Source: Crenobacter caeni (GTDB lineage Bacteria; Pseudomonadota; Gammaproteobacteria; Burkholderiales; Chromobacteriaceae). Taken from it: DNA of 64,000 nucleotides. The position numbers and the translations under genes were made by a program. The stretch's first letter is position 1; each line of letters opens with the position of its first letter. This document shows positions 1 through 9,685 of this stretch, one piece after another. Under the pieces are notes generated by a model. It did not search any database. It had not been told where the DNA came from and saw only the letters and a program-made list of their open reading frames with translations. Where the stretch lies: the NCBI RefSeq assembly GCF_010435965.1, contig NZ_JAAGAA010000013.1:55791-119790 (forward strand), given 5' to 3'.

Positions 1-176
1 ACAGGCCACGGCCGCGCGCTCCACCGCGCCAGCGTGTCCGCGCCCTGGGTCGGCGCGCGCACCCCGTGCCGCGATAGCACCACCAAGGCCAGCGGCGCGT
101 CGTCCGCCGTGGCCGCCAGCGGCCACCCCATCAGCGCGCACAGGCACACCACAGACCACCGTTGCCATCCTCGCAT
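1..176 (-). CDS. Histidine acid phosphatase (AppA/phytase-like), N-terminal part only
   Basis: The gene begins at an ATG at 174-176 and runs off the left edge, so only about 58 residues are visible. They start with a signal peptide (basic start, hydrophobic core, Ala-rich cleavage region ending near ATADD). Next comes LVVLSRHGVRAPT, the catalytic RHGxRxP signature of branch-2 histidine acid phosphatases; its histidine is the phosphate acceptor. Family members such as E. coli AppA are periplasmic and release phosphate from phosphomonoesters or phytate. A GGGG Shine-Dalgarno stretch lies about 8 bases before the ATG. The proton-donor HD motif would be in the missing part, so substrate class is open. 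Confidence 0.8.
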   Translation of the reverse strand, partial: MRGWQRWSVVCLCALMGWPLAATADDAPLALVVLSRHGVRAPTQGADTLARWSARPWP

Positions 177-231
177 CGTTTCTACCCCTACATAGACATG
201 CGTACAGTATGGACAGCGGCGCGCGCCCATG

Positions 232-259
232 AAAAAACCGGGCTCGCGGCCCGGTTTTT
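232..259 (-). terminator. Rho-independent terminator after the DUF2860 gene
   Basis: An 11-bp perfect stem (AAAAACCGGGC / GCCCGGTTTTT) with a 5-base loop lies 20 bases beyond the stop codon of the minus-strand outer-membrane protein gene. A T-run follows on either strand, so it may work in both directions. Confidence 0.85.
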
Positions 260-278
260 CTCTGGCAGTTCAGTGTGC

Positions 279-1271
279 TCAGAAGCTGTAGCGCACGCCG
301 GCGCCGACGCGGCTCACTTCGGTGTCGAAGAAGTCGATGTCGGAGTCGGACTTGCCGTAGGCGGCGTTCACGTAGCCGGACAGCTGCTTGTAGCCGAACA
401 GCTTGCCGTGCAGGTAGTTGACGCCGATCACGTATTCGTCGGCGTCCGCCTTGCGGTTCCAGATCGGGTTGGCCGCGTCGTAGTCCTGCTTGCCGACGTA
501 GGCGGTGGTGGTGAACACGCCGGTGCCGGTGCGGATGCCGTAGTCGAGCTTGAGACCGGTGCTCTTGCTGCTCATCGCGCGGCCGTCTAGGTCGTGCTCG
601 GCGTAGACGACGCCCGGTGCCAGGAACTGGCCCGGCGCGAATTCCCAGTCGTACGACACGTTGACGCGGGTGACGTCGCCGTTACGGTCGAGCAGCGCAC
701 GCTCAGCCGACGACAGCCCCAGGCCAAGGCCGCTGCGCTCTTCGTCGAGTTCGATCTTGCGGCGGGTGATGTCGGCGCTGAAGTTGCTGCCGAGGATGCC
801 TTCCCAGCCCAGACGCACGCCGTTCGACTTGCGCTTGGTATCGCTGCGCTCACCGGACGCGTACGGGTTCGCCCACACTTCGTTCGGCGCGATGCCGTTG
901 AAGACCAGGCCGAAGGAGACGATGCCGTTGGCGCCGACTTCCTGGCGCACCGCCAGTTGCTGCGAGTAGTCCAGGCGCATCTGGTCGTGGATCTGGTTGC
1001 CGAGCACGAACTGGGTGCGGCTGTCGGCCAGCGTGTAGCGCAGGTCGAGCGAAGGCATGAACTGACCCTCGTTGTGGCTCTTGGGGGCATTGCCCAGGCC
1101 TTCGGAGCGCTCGTTGCCGTCGACCTTGTAGAAGTTCGACGCGACGTCGTTGGTCGCAATGCCGACGCCGACCGAGCCGGAGAAGCCGTTGGTGGTCGGG
1201 ATCGGGTTGATGGCGGCGTGGGCCGAGCCGGCGGCCAGCACGGCAGCCGCGATGGGAGTCAGAAATCGCAT
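279..1271 (-). CDS. Outer-membrane beta-barrel protein, DUF2860 family
   Basis: 330 residues from the ATG at 1269-1271; an upstream in-frame extension is rejected because the signal peptide (MRFLTPIAAAVLAAGSAHA) starts here and CAGGA precedes it. The mature protein alternates short polar and aromatic strands and ends in ...GAGVRYSF, a typical barrel C-terminus with final Phe. Segments such as PNEVWANPY, ALLDRNGD and YDAANPIWNRK resemble DUF2860 proteins I recall from Vibrio and Photobacterium. Function is unknown; a porin-like role is an inference. A strong terminator follows, and a CRP-type palindrome lies about 97 bases upstream, so catabolite-type activation is plausible. Confidence 0.75.
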   Translation of the reverse strand: MRFLTPIAAAVLAAGSAHAAINPIPTTNGFSGSVGVGIATNDVASNFYKVDGNERSEGLGNAPKSHNEGQFMPSLDLRYTLADSRTQFVLGNQIHDQMRLDYSQQLAVRQEVGANGIVSFGLVFNGIAPNEVWANPYASGERSDTKRKSNGVRLGWEGILGSNFSADITRRKIELDEERSGLGLGLSSAERALLDRNGDVTRVNVSYDWEFAPGQFLAPGVVYAEHDLDGRAMSSKSTGLKLDYGIRTGTGVFTTTAYVGKQDYDAANPIWNRKADADEYVIGVNYLHGKLFGYKQLSGYVNAAYGKSDSDIDFFDTEVSRVGAGVRYSF

Positions 1272-1367
1272 GGGTAATCCTGTTAGTAGGGGGCCGCCGC
1301 CAGAGGGCCGCGGCACAGGTGGGCGTGTGGCCGGCATCGTCACATGGATAGAATTTGATTTCTAACG

Positions 1368-1387
1368 GGTGTGAACTATTTCACACC
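1368..1387. promoter_or_regulatory. CRP/Vfr-type palindromic operator between divergent genes
   Basis: GGTGTGAA-CTAT-TTCACACC is a perfect 8-bp dyad and contains the consensus CRP arrangement TGTGA-N6-TCACA at 1370-1385. For the leftward DUF2860 gene, a weak -10 (TATCCA, minus strand, 1345-1350) would put the dyad centre near -40, a class II activation position. For the rightward CDF gene, a -10 (GATAAT, 1395-1400) would put the dyad over the -35 region, a repression position. The dyad is directly visible; the regulator and direction of control are inferred. Confidence 0.6.
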
Positions 1388-1459
1388 AAGCTGCGATAAT
1401 ACGGGCTTGTTACTATCCCGGCGCCCATCCGCCACGCACCTGGCATTTGCCCTGTAGAC

Positions 1460-2347
1460 ATGACGCAACACCTAGACCCGAGCGCCGATCGCCACGCGGC
1501 GGCGCGCAAGACTACCTTCATCAGCATCGTCGTCAACCTGGTGCTGACCGTGCTACAGATTGCCGTCGGCTTCTTCGCCCGTTCGCAGGCGCTGATCGCG
1601 GACGGCCTGCACTCGCTGTCCGACCTTTTGGCCGACTTCGTCGTGCTGATCGCCAGCCACCACAGCCGCAAGGGGCCGGACGAGGATCACCCCTACGGCC
1701 ACCAGCGCTACGAGAATGCCGCGTCGCTGGTGCTCGGCCTGCTGCTGCTGGCGGTCGGCGTGGGCATGCTGGTGTCGGCTGCCGGCAAATTCAACGACCC
1801 GGGCTCCATCCCGCGGGTGCATCCGCTCGCGCTGTTCGTCGCGCTGTTCACCCTGGTCAGCAAGGAAGGGCTGTTCCGCTACATGCTCGGCATCGCCGAG
1901 CGGGTGCGTTCGACCATGCTGGTCGCCAACGCGTGGCACGCGCGCTCGGACGCGCTCTCCTCGCTAGTGGTCGCGCTGGGCATCGCCGGCAACATGCTGG
2001 GTTACCCGTTACTCGACCCGGCGGCGGCGCTGGTGGTCGGCCTGATGATCGTGAAGACCGGCGGCGAGTTCGCGTGGGACGCCTTGTCCGACCTGATGGA
2101 CCGCGCGGCTGACGCCGAGGCCGAGGCGAAGATCCGCGAGACGCTGCTGGCGACGCCGGGGGTGGCCGGCGTACATGACCTGCGCACCCGCAAGATGGGC
2201 GACATGATCGTCGTCGACGTTCACCTCGAAGTGGACGGCGACCTCAACGTGCGCGAGGGGCACGCGATCGCGCTGGATGCGCGCGCGCGGGTAATGGCCG
2301 AGCACCCGGTGCTCAACGTGATGACCCACGTCGACCCGGTGCACTGA
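1460..2347 (+). CDS. Cation diffusion facilitator family transporter (FieF/MMT1 type)
   Basis: 295 residues. An inner-membrane antiporter that exports divalent metals such as Zn2+, Fe2+, Mn2+ or Cd2+. The first hydrophobic segments flank the metal-site motif [10 protein letters not shown] (about residues 51-60), followed by the HPYGHQRYE stretch typical of CDF proteins. Later membrane helices carry another conserved metal-site region around [11 protein letters not shown]. The last 80 residues form the usual cytoplasmic ferredoxin-like domain ([12 protein letters not shown]...VVDVHLEVD) ending in HVDPVH. Metal specificity cannot be read from sequence alone. selB starts 4 bases after the stop, so the two are probably cotranscribed. 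The Shine-Dalgarno is weak. Confidence 0.92.
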   Translation: MTQHLDPSADRHAAARKTTFISIVVNLVLTVLQIAVGFFARSQALIADGLHSLSDLLADFVVLIASHHSRKGPDEDHPYGHQRYENAASLVLGLLLLAVGVGMLVSAAGKFNDPGSIPRVHPLALFVALFTLVSKEGLFRYMLGIAERVRSTMLVANAWHARSDALSSLVVALGIAGNMLGYPLLDPAAALVVGLMIVKTGGEFAWDALSDLMDRAADAEAEAKIRETLLATPGVAGVHDLRTRKMGDMIVVDVHLEVDGDLNVREGHAIALDARARVMAEHPVLNVMTHVDPVH

Positions 2348-2350
2348 GCG

Positions 2351-4210
2351 ATGATCGTCGCCACCGCAGGCCATGTCGACCATGGCAAGACCTCGCTGAT
2401 CCGCGCGCTGACCGGCACCGACGCCGACCGCCTGCCCGAGGAGAAGCGGCGCGGCATGACGCTGGACCTCGGCTACGCCTTCCTCGAGCGCACGGACGGC
2501 GGCCGCATCGGCTTCGTCGACGTGCCCGGCCACGAACGCTTCCTCGGCAACATGCTCGCCGGTGTCGGCGGGCTGGACCACGCGCTATTGGTGGTCGCCG
2601 CCGACGACGGCGTGATGCCTCAAACACGCGAACACCTGGCCATCCTCAAGCTCGCCGGCGCCCGCGACATCAGCGTCGTGCTGAGCAAACGCGCGCTGGT
2701 GGACGACGCGCGCGCGCTTGAGGTACAGGCCGAACTGGACGCGCTGTTTGCCTCGCTCTCGCTCGCGCCTGCCGCGCGCTTCGAGGTCGACAGCATAAGC
2801 GGTGACGGCATCCCGGCCTTGCGCGATTTTCTCGCCACGCTGCCGGAGACGGACCCCGCGCCCAGACGCTTCCGGCTGGCGATCGACCGCGTGTTCACCG
2901 TCAAGGGCGCCGGCCTCGTCGTCACCGGCAGCGCACTCGCGGGCAAGGTGGCCGTCGGCGACAGCGTGTGGCTCGCCGGCCGCGCGGCTCCCTTGCGTGT
3001 GCGCGCCTTGCACGCGCAGTCGCAGGCGGCCGAACAAGGCCTGGCCGGCGAACGCCTCGCGCTCAACTTGGTAGGGGATATCAACCGCGAGGACGTCGCG
3101 CGCGGCGACTGGCTGCTAGCCCAAACGCCGGGCGCGCCTTGCGCGCGCGCGACGGTGGTACTGAGCCCGCTGCCCGGCGTGACGCTCGCCCACTGGCAGG
3201 CGGTGCAAGTACACCACGGCGCGTCAAAAGTGACCGGCCGCGTCGCGCTGCTGGACGAGGCGCTCGCCGAACTTGCGCTGGATGCGCCGCTGTGGCTGGC
3301 CGACAACGACAGGCTGATTCTGCGCGACGCCAGCGCCCGCGAGACGCTCGCCGGCGCGCGCGTGCTCGAACTCGCTCCCCCGGCCCGCGGCAAGCGCGCG
3401 CCGGCGCGGCTCGCCCTGCTCGGGCGGCTCGCCGCGTGCGATGCCGACTCGGACGCGCTCGCGCTGTTGGCCGACGCCGACGCGGTCGAGCTCTCCGCCT
3501 TCGCGTGGGCGCGCCAGCGGGACGACGTCGAGACGCTGGCGAGTGCAGCCGGCCTGAAGGTGGCTGGCGGCTACGCGGTGTCGTCCGCCCGCTGGGACGC
3601 GCTGGCGGACACCCTGTGCGACAAGCTCGAAGCCTTGCACGCGGCGCAGCCGGATCAGCGCGGCGCGGCGCGTGAGCGCCTCAAGCGCCTCGCCTTGCCG
3701 CGCACGCCGCAGCCGTTGTTCGACGCGCTGGTGACGGCCTTGCTCGCAGACGGCCAGCTCGCACAGAGCCAGGGCTGGCTGCACCTGCCCGGCCACGTGC
3801 TCGCGTTCAGTAGCAGCGAGGCCGCGCGCTGGCCAGTGCTCGAGGCACAACTGGGCAACGCTGACGGCTGGGTGCGCGACCTGGCGCGCGCGGCCGGCAT
3901 GGAAGAAACCGAGGCACGCGCGCTCCTCAAGACTGCCGCGCGGCTGGGGCTGGTCGTCGCCGTCGTCCCCGACCGCTACTACCGCGCCGCGCGCGTCGAC
4001 GCGCTGGCGCGCACGGTGCGCGAGATCGCGCTGCGCGACGGCCACGTCGACGCGGCCACCTTCCGCGACGCGGTCGGCGTCGGGCGCAAGCTGGCGATCC
4101 AGATCCTCGAATTCTTCGACCGCAGCGGGCTGACCCGCCGCCAGGGCGACCGCCACCTGCTGCGCGACACCATCCTGTTTTCGCCGCCTGCAGCGGACGG
4201 CCAAGCCTGA
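2351..4210 (+). CDS. selB: Selenocysteine-specific translation elongation factor SelB
   Basis: 619 residues, close to the 614 of E. coli. The GTPase begins with the P-loop [11 protein letters not shown], then the switch region [13 protein letters not shown] and the DVPGHE G3 motif, which match SelB rather than EF-Tu. EF-Tu-like beta-barrel domains II and III follow, and about 270 residues at the C-terminus form the winged-helix modules that bind the SECIS hairpin in mRNA. SelB delivers Sec-tRNA to UGA codons. The tRNA-Sec gene lies 19 bases downstream. selA and selD are not in the window, nor is any recognisable selenoprotein gene. Confidence 0.97.
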   Translation: MIVATAGHVDHGKTSLIRALTGTDADRLPEEKRRGMTLDLGYAFLERTDGGRIGFVDVPGHERFLGNMLAGVGGLDHALLVVAADDGVMPQTREHLAILKLAGARDISVVLSKRALVDDARALEVQAELDALFASLSLAPAARFEVDSISGDGIPALRDFLATLPETDPAPRRFRLAIDRVFTVKGAGLVVTGSALAGKVAVGDSVWLAGRAAPLRVRALHAQSQAAEQGLAGERLALNLVGDINREDVARGDWLLAQTPGAPCARATVVLSPLPGVTLAHWQAVQVHHGASKVTGRVALLDEALAELALDAPLWLADNDRLILRDASARETLAGARVLELAPPARGKRAPARLALLGRLAACDADSDALALLADADAVELSAFAWARQRDDVETLASAAGLKVAGGYAVSSARWDALADTLCDKLEALHAAQPDQRGAARERLKRLALPRTPQPLFDALVTALLADGQLAQSQGWLHLPGHVLAFSSSEAARWPVLEAQLGNADGWVRDLARAAGMEETEARALLKTAARLGLVVAVVPDRYYRAARVDALARTVREIALRDGHVDAATFRDAVGVGRKLAIQILEFFDRSGLTRRQGDRHLLRDTILFSPPAADGQA

Positions 4211-4229
4211 TAGAATACGCGCTCTTTGC

Positions 4230-4324
4230 GGAAGGTCCTCGCTCCCGGTGGGGCGGCTGGTCTTCAAAATCAGTGGGGGCCGCCAGCGGTCCCGGGTGGG
4301 TTCGACTCCCATGGCCTTCCGCCA
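4230..4324 (+). tRNA. selC: tRNA-Sec (anticodon UCA)
   Basis: A 95-nt tRNA gene with encoded CCA end, colinear with E. coli selC (also 95 nt). It has an 8-bp acceptor stem starting GGAAGG and ending CCTTCC plus discriminator G. The anticodon loop contains CTTCAAA (anticodon TCA). The extra arm (GGGGCCGCCAGCGGTCCC region) is long, and the T-loop is GGTTCGACTCC. The one unusual pair is a T-G wobble at acceptor position 7. It reads UGA as selenocysteine with SelB and lies directly after selB. Confidence 0.97.
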
Positions 4325-4341
4325 CTGCCGCCTTCTAGGGT

Positions 4342-4376
4342 AAGCCCCGATGGAAAGCACCGGTCGCCGGGGCTTT
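4342..4376 (+). terminator. Possible terminator after selC
   Basis: AAGCCCCG and CGGGGCTT can pair in an 8-bp stem around an 18-base loop, followed by a short T stretch (TTTAAT). It separates the tRNA from lutABC. The U-run is short, so termination may be partial. Confidence 0.45.
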
Positions 4377-4408
4377 AATCGGGGCATCGCAAGCCAGGCA
4401 TCCCGCTC

Positions 4409-5139
4409 ATGAAAATCGGCCTGTTCGTCCCCTGCCACGTCAACGAGCTTGCCCCCGAGGTCGCCATCGCGACGCTCGAACTGCTCGAAGGCTACGGCCT
4501 CACCGTCGACTACCCGCTCGCGCAGACCTGCTGCGGCCAGCCCCAGTTCAACAACGGCGACCTCAAAGGCGCCGACCGCGCCGCCGGGCGTTTTGCCGAG
4601 GTGTTCGCCGGCTACGACTACATCGTCAGCCCCGGCACCAGCTGCGTCAGCCACGTCGGCGCGCACACCCCGGACGCGCTCTCGAAGACCCGCTCGCGCG
4701 TGTACGAACTGGTCGAATTCCTGCAGGACGTGCTCAAGGTCGAGCGCCTGCCCAAGCCGGTGTACTTCCCGCACAAGGTCTCGCTGCACCAGAGCTGCCA
4801 CGGCCTGCGTCTGCGCGCGCACGCGACGCCGTCGGAGCGGATGCTACCCTACCAGTCGCGGCTCGAGCGCATCCTCGCGCTGGTCGACGGCGTCAGCGTC
4901 GTTTACCCGCAAAGGCGCGACGAGTGCTGCGGCTTCGGCGGCAGTTTCTGCGTCGACGAACCCGAGGTGTCGGTCGCGATGGGCGAGGACCGCGTCGACG
5001 GCCACGCGGCGACCGGCGCCGAGTTCATCGTCGGCGCCGAGCCTTCCTGCCTGATGCATATGGGCGGCGTGATCCGCGCGCAGGACAAGGCGATCCGCCC
5101 GCTGCACATCGCGCTGCTGTTGACCGGGCGGGGGGGCGC

Positions 5140-5143
<4 letters not shown>
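4409..5143 (+). CDS. lutA: L-lactate utilization Fe-S protein LutA (YkgE)
   Basis: 244 residues. A subunit of the LutABC complex that oxidises L-lactate to pyruvate and passes electrons through Fe-S centres. The sequence has the two CCG domains of the family: [12 protein letters not shown] near residue 42 and [10 protein letters not shown] near residue 172, each preceded by its partner Cys ([21 protein letters not shown]). These bind Fe-S clusters, as in heterodisulfide reductase and glycolate oxidase subunits. It is the first gene of a tight three-gene operon; its stop overlaps the lutB start by ATGA. No GntR-type lutR regulator lies beside it. Confidence 0.95.
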
Positions 5144-6515
<1,372 letters not shown>

Positions 6516-6519
<4 letters not shown>

Positions 6520-7079
6520 GCCGTGACGCCATCCTCGCGCGCATCCGCCGCCACCGCCCGGCAGAAGCCGCGCTGCCCGACATCCACGCGCCGGCCTTCA
6601 TCACCTATCAAGACCGTTACGCGCAGTTCGCCACGCTGATCGCGGGTCTCGGCGGCCACGCGTTGACGCTGGCGCCTGGGCAGACCGTGCGCGAGGCGGT
6701 AGATACGCACTGGCCGGCGCAGGGCCGGGTAGTCGACACCACGCAAGCGATCCACGACGAGGCGGCCAGCCCGCACGACTGGGCCGACGTCGACATCGCC
6801 ATCGTGCCCGGCCAGCTCGCGGTCGCCGAGAACGCCGCGGTGTGGGTGAGCCAGGACGCGCTCGCCTACCGCTCGCTGTACTTCCTCGCGCAGCGGCTGG
6901 TGATGGTCGTGCCGCGCGACGCCCTGGTCGACACCATGCGCGACGCCTACGCGCGCGTCGGGTTTGCCGAGCACGGCTTCGGCAGCTTCATCTCCGGCTC
7001 GTCACGCACCGCCGACATCGAACAGAGCCTGGTGATGGGCGCGCACGGCGCGATGGCGGCGTTGGTCGTATTCGAGTAA
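6516..7079 (+). CDS. lutC: L-lactate utilization protein LutC (YkgG)
   Basis: 187 residues, LUD domain family. It starts with MSRDAILARIRRH, and the conserved C-terminal part GFGSFISGSSRTADIEQSLVMGAHG carries the family's Gly/Ser-rich loop and HG motif. It is the third subunit of the LutABC lactate oxidation system; its own chemistry is not established. Its ATG overlaps the lutB TGA (ATGA), and a strong bidirectional terminator follows. Confidence 0.95.
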
Positions 7080-7129
7080 GCAGGACGGAAAAACGCCTGC
7101 CGGCAGCAAGCGCGGGCAGGCGCCACAAG

Positions 7130-7160
7130 AAAAAAGCCGGCGCTAAGCGCCGGCTTTTTT
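7130..7160. terminator. Bidirectional terminator between lutC and rplI
   Basis: AAAAAAGCCGGCGC pairs perfectly with GCGCCGGCTTTTTT around a TAA loop (14-bp stem). Because of its A-run and T-run it can end both the rightward lut operon and the leftward ribosomal protein operon. A smaller hairpin (CGCCTGCC / GGCAGGCG) sits just before it near 7094-7122. Confidence 0.92.
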
Positions 7161-7177
7161 GCGGGGTCAAACCGGGA

Positions 7178-7627
7178 TCAGGCTTCGCCGACCACGATGA
7201 CCTTGATGGCAGCCACGACGTCGTGGTGCAGGGCGATCTCGAGGTCGTACTCGCCGATGGCCTTCAGCTGGCCGTTCGGCATACGCACTTCGGAGCGAGC
7301 CACTTCAACGCCTGCAGCGGTGATCGCAGCGGCGATGTCGGCGTTGGTCACCGAACCGAACAGACGGCCGTCAACGCCGGCTTTCTGGGCGATGGTGAAC
7401 TCGGCGCCTTCCAGCTTCTCGGCGCGGACCTTGGCGTCGGCCAGGATCTCGGCTTGCTTGGCTTCCAGTTCGGCGCGGCGGGCTTCGAACGCTTCCAGGT
7501 TGGCGGCGGTCGCGCGCTTGGCCTTGCCCTGCGGGATCAGGAAGTTGCGGGCGTAGCCCTCTTTCACCTTGACCACGTCACCCAGTTGACCCAGGTTAGC
7601 CACTTTTTCGAGCAGAATGATTTGCAT
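7178..7627 (-). CDS. rplI: 50S ribosomal protein L9
   Basis: 149 residues, the same length as E. coli L9. The N-terminal 23S-binding domain starts [30 protein letters not shown]. It is followed by the long connecting helix ([22 protein letters not shown]) and a C-terminal domain. L9 binds near the L1 stalk and helps maintain reading frame. It is the last gene of rpsF-priB-rpsR-rplI. Confidence 0.98.
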   Translation of the reverse strand: MQIILLEKVANLGQLGDVVKVKEGYARNFLIPQGKAKRATAANLEAFEARRAELEAKQAEILADAKVRAEKLEGAEFTIAQKAGVDGRLFGSVTNADIAAAITAAGVEVARSEVRMPNGQLKAIGEYDLEIALHHDVVAAIKVIVVGEA

Positions 7628-7651
7628 CTTGTGTAGTCCCTTTCTGTCGAC

Positions 7652-7879
7652 TTAGTGCTGGTCGGTGTACGGCAGGAAAGCCAGGAAACGCGCGCGCTTG
7701 ACCGCGGTGGTCAGCTGGCGCTGGTAACGGGCCTTGGTACCGGTGATACGGGCCGGGATGATCTTGCCGTTTTCGGCGATGAAATCCTTCAGCAGGTCGA
7801 CTGCCTTGTAGTCGACGTGCTTGATGCCTTCTGCCGTGAAGCGGCAGAACTTCTTGCGCTTGAAGAGTTGACGAGCCAT
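7652..7879 (-). CDS. rpsR: 30S ribosomal protein S18
   Basis: 75 residues, the usual length. It has the conserved core [14 protein letters not shown]-like [11 protein letters not shown] and the [26 protein letters not shown] region. S18 forms a heterodimer with S6 on the 30S platform. It lies 4 bases after priB and 24 bases before rplI. Confidence 0.98.
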   Translation of the reverse strand: MARQLFKRKKFCRFTAEGIKHVDYKAVDLLKDFIAENGKIIPARITGTKARYQRQLTTAVKRARFLAFLPYTDQH

Positions 7880-7883
7880 TTTC

Positions 7884-8183
7884 TTAACCTTTTACAAATT
7901 CTGCGGATTCGATGTGCAGTACCAACCTCGGATTACGCAGGCTGCGTTGACTGAGGAAACCCTCGAACGTCAGCACCTGCCCGGCGACCCGACCGGCGAA
8001 CTTCCTGCCGGTTTCGCCGACCATGACGGCCTGTATCTCACAGCGCACGTCGCGGTCGAGGCCGGCTTCGCGTTGTCTGGAACCGTGTGCGAGCCACATC
8101 TCCAGCACCGGGATCCCGGCGGGGGTGTAGCGCAACGCTTCCTCGCGCGTCACCGACGCGGTCAGTACCAGTCTGTTCTGCAA
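7884..8183 (-). CDS. priB: Primosomal replication protein N (PriB)
   Basis: 99 residues, an SSB-like OB-fold protein of the PriA-PriB-DnaT replication restart pathway. It starts at a TTG codon (8181-8183, [26 protein letters not shown]); no in-frame ATG fits better. Conserved features include the [18 protein letters not shown] strand pair and [11 protein letters not shown]. Its place between rpsF and rpsR is the classic beta/gammaproteobacterial arrangement. TTG initiation with a weak Shine-Dalgarno probably lowers its yield relative to the flanking ribosomal proteins. Confidence 0.95.
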   Translation of the reverse strand: MQNRLVLTASVTREEALRYTPAGIPVLEMWLAHGSRQREAGLDRDVRCEIQAVMVGETGRKFAGRVAGQVLTFEGFLSQRSLRNPRLVLHIESAEFVKG

Positions 8184-8197
8184 GGGCTGGCCTGGGA

Positions 8198-8575
8198 TCA
8201 GGCAGCCACCTCGCCTTCGGCGACCGGCTGGCTGTTATCCAGCAGGTTCTTGGCCTTCTCATCCTTCATCATCGGGGAAGCCTCGGTGACGGGCTTGTCC
8301 ATCTTGATGGTCAGATGACGCAGAACGGCATCGTTGAATTTGAAGGCGTGCTCGATCTCGGCCAGGGTCTCAACGCCGCACTCGACGTTCATCAGCACGT
8401 AGTGAGCCTTGTGCACTTTCTGGATCGGGTAAGCCAGCTGGCGGCGGCCCCAGTCTTCCAGGCGGTGGATGGTGCCTTCGGCGCCCAGGACCATGCCCTT
8501 GTAACGCTCGATCATGGCCGGGACTTGTTCACTCTGGTCCGGATGGACGATGAACACGATCTCGTAATGACGCAT
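8198..8575 (-). CDS. rpsF: 30S ribosomal protein S6
   Basis: 125 residues beginning [25 protein letters not shown]. The family core [29 protein letters not shown] is intact, with an acidic, low-complexity C-terminal tail ([12 protein letters not shown]...). S6 pairs with S18 on the small subunit. It is the first gene of the operon and has a good AAGGAG ribosome binding site. The leader holds a hairpin that may be the S6:S18 autoregulatory site. Confidence 0.98.
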   Translation of the reverse strand: MRHYEIVFIVHPDQSEQVPAMIERYKGMVLGAEGTIHRLEDWGRRQLAYPIQKVHKAHYVLMNVECGVETLAEIEHAFKFNDAVLRHLTIKMDKPVTEASPMMKDEKAKNLLDNSQPVAEGEVAA

Positions 8576-8597
8576 GTAAACTCCTTGTGGCTATAAA

Positions 8598-8624
8598 GCC
8601 TTTCGCCATGCGGTAGCGAAAGGC
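8598..8624 (-). promoter_or_regulatory. rpsF leader hairpin, candidate S6:S18 autoregulatory element
   Basis: In the transcript, GCCTTTCGC pairs perfectly with GCGAAAGGC (9 bp) around a loop TACCGCATG that displays CCG. It lies about 20 bases before the rpsF start. Known rpsF leaders bind the S6:S18 complex through a hairpin exposing a CCG trinucleotide. The match is by position and motif only. Confidence 0.55.
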
Positions 8625-8642
8625 AAGGGTTGAAACCGGCGG

Positions 8643-8671
8643 ATTATACGCAAGCGGGCTGCGCGAGGCAA
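8643..8671 (-). promoter_or_regulatory. Promoter of rpsF-priB-rpsR-rplI
   Basis: On the minus strand TTGCCT (8666-8671) and a perfect TATAAT (8643-8648) are separated by 17 bases. Transcription would start near 8636, giving a leader of about 60 bases that contains the hairpin. Confidence 0.75.
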
Positions 8672-8678
8672 ACGCAGC

Positions 8679-8888
8679 CTAGCCGACGACCTCGAAGCCG
8701 GCGTCGCTGATCGCCTCGGCAACCAGTTCGCGCTCGGGCAGCGCGCCGTCGTACTCGACTTCGACGCGGCCGCTGGCCAAATCGACCGTCACCTTGTGCA
8801 CGCCGTCGAGTGCCTCGACCGCGCGGGTCACGCCGGCGGCACAGCCGCCGCAGCTCATGCCGGCAACCTGCAGGATCATCTTTTCCAT
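8679..8888 (-). CDS. Heavy-metal-associated domain protein, CopZ-like copper chaperone
   Basis: 69 residues from the ATG at 8886-8888, preceded by CAGGAG. It is a single HMA domain with the metal-binding motif GMSCGGC near residue 10. The fold elements ILQVAGMSCGGCAAGVTRAVEALDGV and a C-terminal AISDAGFEV match ferredoxin-like metallochaperones. It probably carries Cu(I) to a P-type ATPase, which is not in the window. A longer in-frame reading upstream overlaps rlmB in another frame and is rejected. It lies 26 bases after rlmB. Confidence 0.88.
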   Translation of the reverse strand: MEKMILQVAGMSCGGCAAGVTRAVEALDGVHKVTVDLASGRVEVEYDGALPERELVAEAISDAGFEVVG

Positions 8889-8914
8889 CTGCTTGACTCC
8901 TGTCGCGTAAAAAA

Positions 8915-9685
8915 TCAGCGGCCAGCCAGCGTGCGCTGGCGGCGGCTCTCCGAGAGCACCATGCCGGCGGACACCGACACGTTCAGGCTCTCGACCGTGC
9001 CGAACATCGGGATCGACACCAGCACGTCGCAATGCTCGCGGGTCAGCCGGCGCATGCCCTCGCCCTCGGCGCCCATCACCCACGCGAGCGGCCCTGCCGC
9101 GTCGAAGTGGTAGAGGTCGGTGTCGGCCTCCATGGTGGTGCCGGCGATCCAGACGCCGCTGTCCTTCAGGTCGCGCAGGGTGCGCGCGAGGTTGGTCACC
9201 GTGATGTAGGGCACCACCTCGGCCGCGCCGCAGGCAACCTTGGAGACGGTGGCGTTGATGCCGGCCGAACGGTCCTTCGGCGCGATCACCGCGTGCGCGC
9301 CCATCGCGTCGGCCACGCGCAGGCAGGCGCCGAGGTTGTGCGGGTCGGTCACGCCGTCGAGAATCAGCAGCAAGGGCGGCTCGGCCAGGTTTTCCAGCAC
9401 GTCGTCCAGCGTCACGTGGCTGCGCGAGGCATCGATCACCGCGGCGACCCCCTGGTGGCGTGCGCCGCCGGTCATGCTGTCCAGCCGCGCCTTGTCGACG
9501 ATGTGCAGCTTGATGCCTTCGGCCGCGGCCTTGTCGAGCACGGCCTGCGCGCGCGCGTCGTGGCGGCCGCCGGCCAGGTAGATCTCGATCAGGCTCTTCG
9601 GGTTCTGCCACAGGCGGGCGTTGGCCGCGTGAAAGCCGTGTATGAGTTTGCGGTTGCTCACCTTGGGATTCCCGTCGCTATTCAT
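8915..9685 (-). CDS. rlmB: 23S rRNA (guanosine-2251-2'-O)-methyltransferase RlmB
   Basis: 256 residues; a SpoU/TrmH-class knotted methyltransferase. It has the N-terminal substrate-binding domain ([14 protein letters not shown]...) and the three SPOUT motifs: [23 protein letters not shown] (motif 1, with the catalytic Asn and Arg), [10 protein letters not shown] (motif 2) and [19 protein letters not shown] (motif 3). It methylates a 23S nucleotide in the peptidyl-transferase P loop. Its ATG overlaps the stop of the upstream GGDEF-EAL gene (ATGA), so the two are translationally coupled. Confidence 0.97.
   Translation of the reverse strand: MNSDGNPKVSNRKLIHGFHAANARLWQNPKSLIEIYLAGGRHDARAQAVLDKAAAEGIKLHIVDKARLDSMTGGARHQGVAAVIDASRSHVTLDDVLENLAEPPLLLILDGVTDPHNLGACLRVADAMGAHAVIAPKDRSAGINATVSKVACGAAEVVPYITVTNLARTLRDLKDSGVWIAGTTMEADTDLYHFDAAGPLAWVMGAEGEGMRRLTREHCDVLVSIPMFGTVESLNVSVSAGMVLSESRRQRTLAGR

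Noticed and set aside
4230..4324. Possible integration site or genomic island at selC, as in enteric bacteria
   Set aside because: The flanking genes are selB and the core lutABC operon, with no integrase or tRNA 3'-end duplication visible.
8679..9611. A 310-residue reading frame covering the CopZ-like gene and most of rlmB
   Set aside because: Only its last 69 residues (HMA domain) are protein-like; the rest is the Arg/Ala/Gly-rich shadow of rlmB in another frame.
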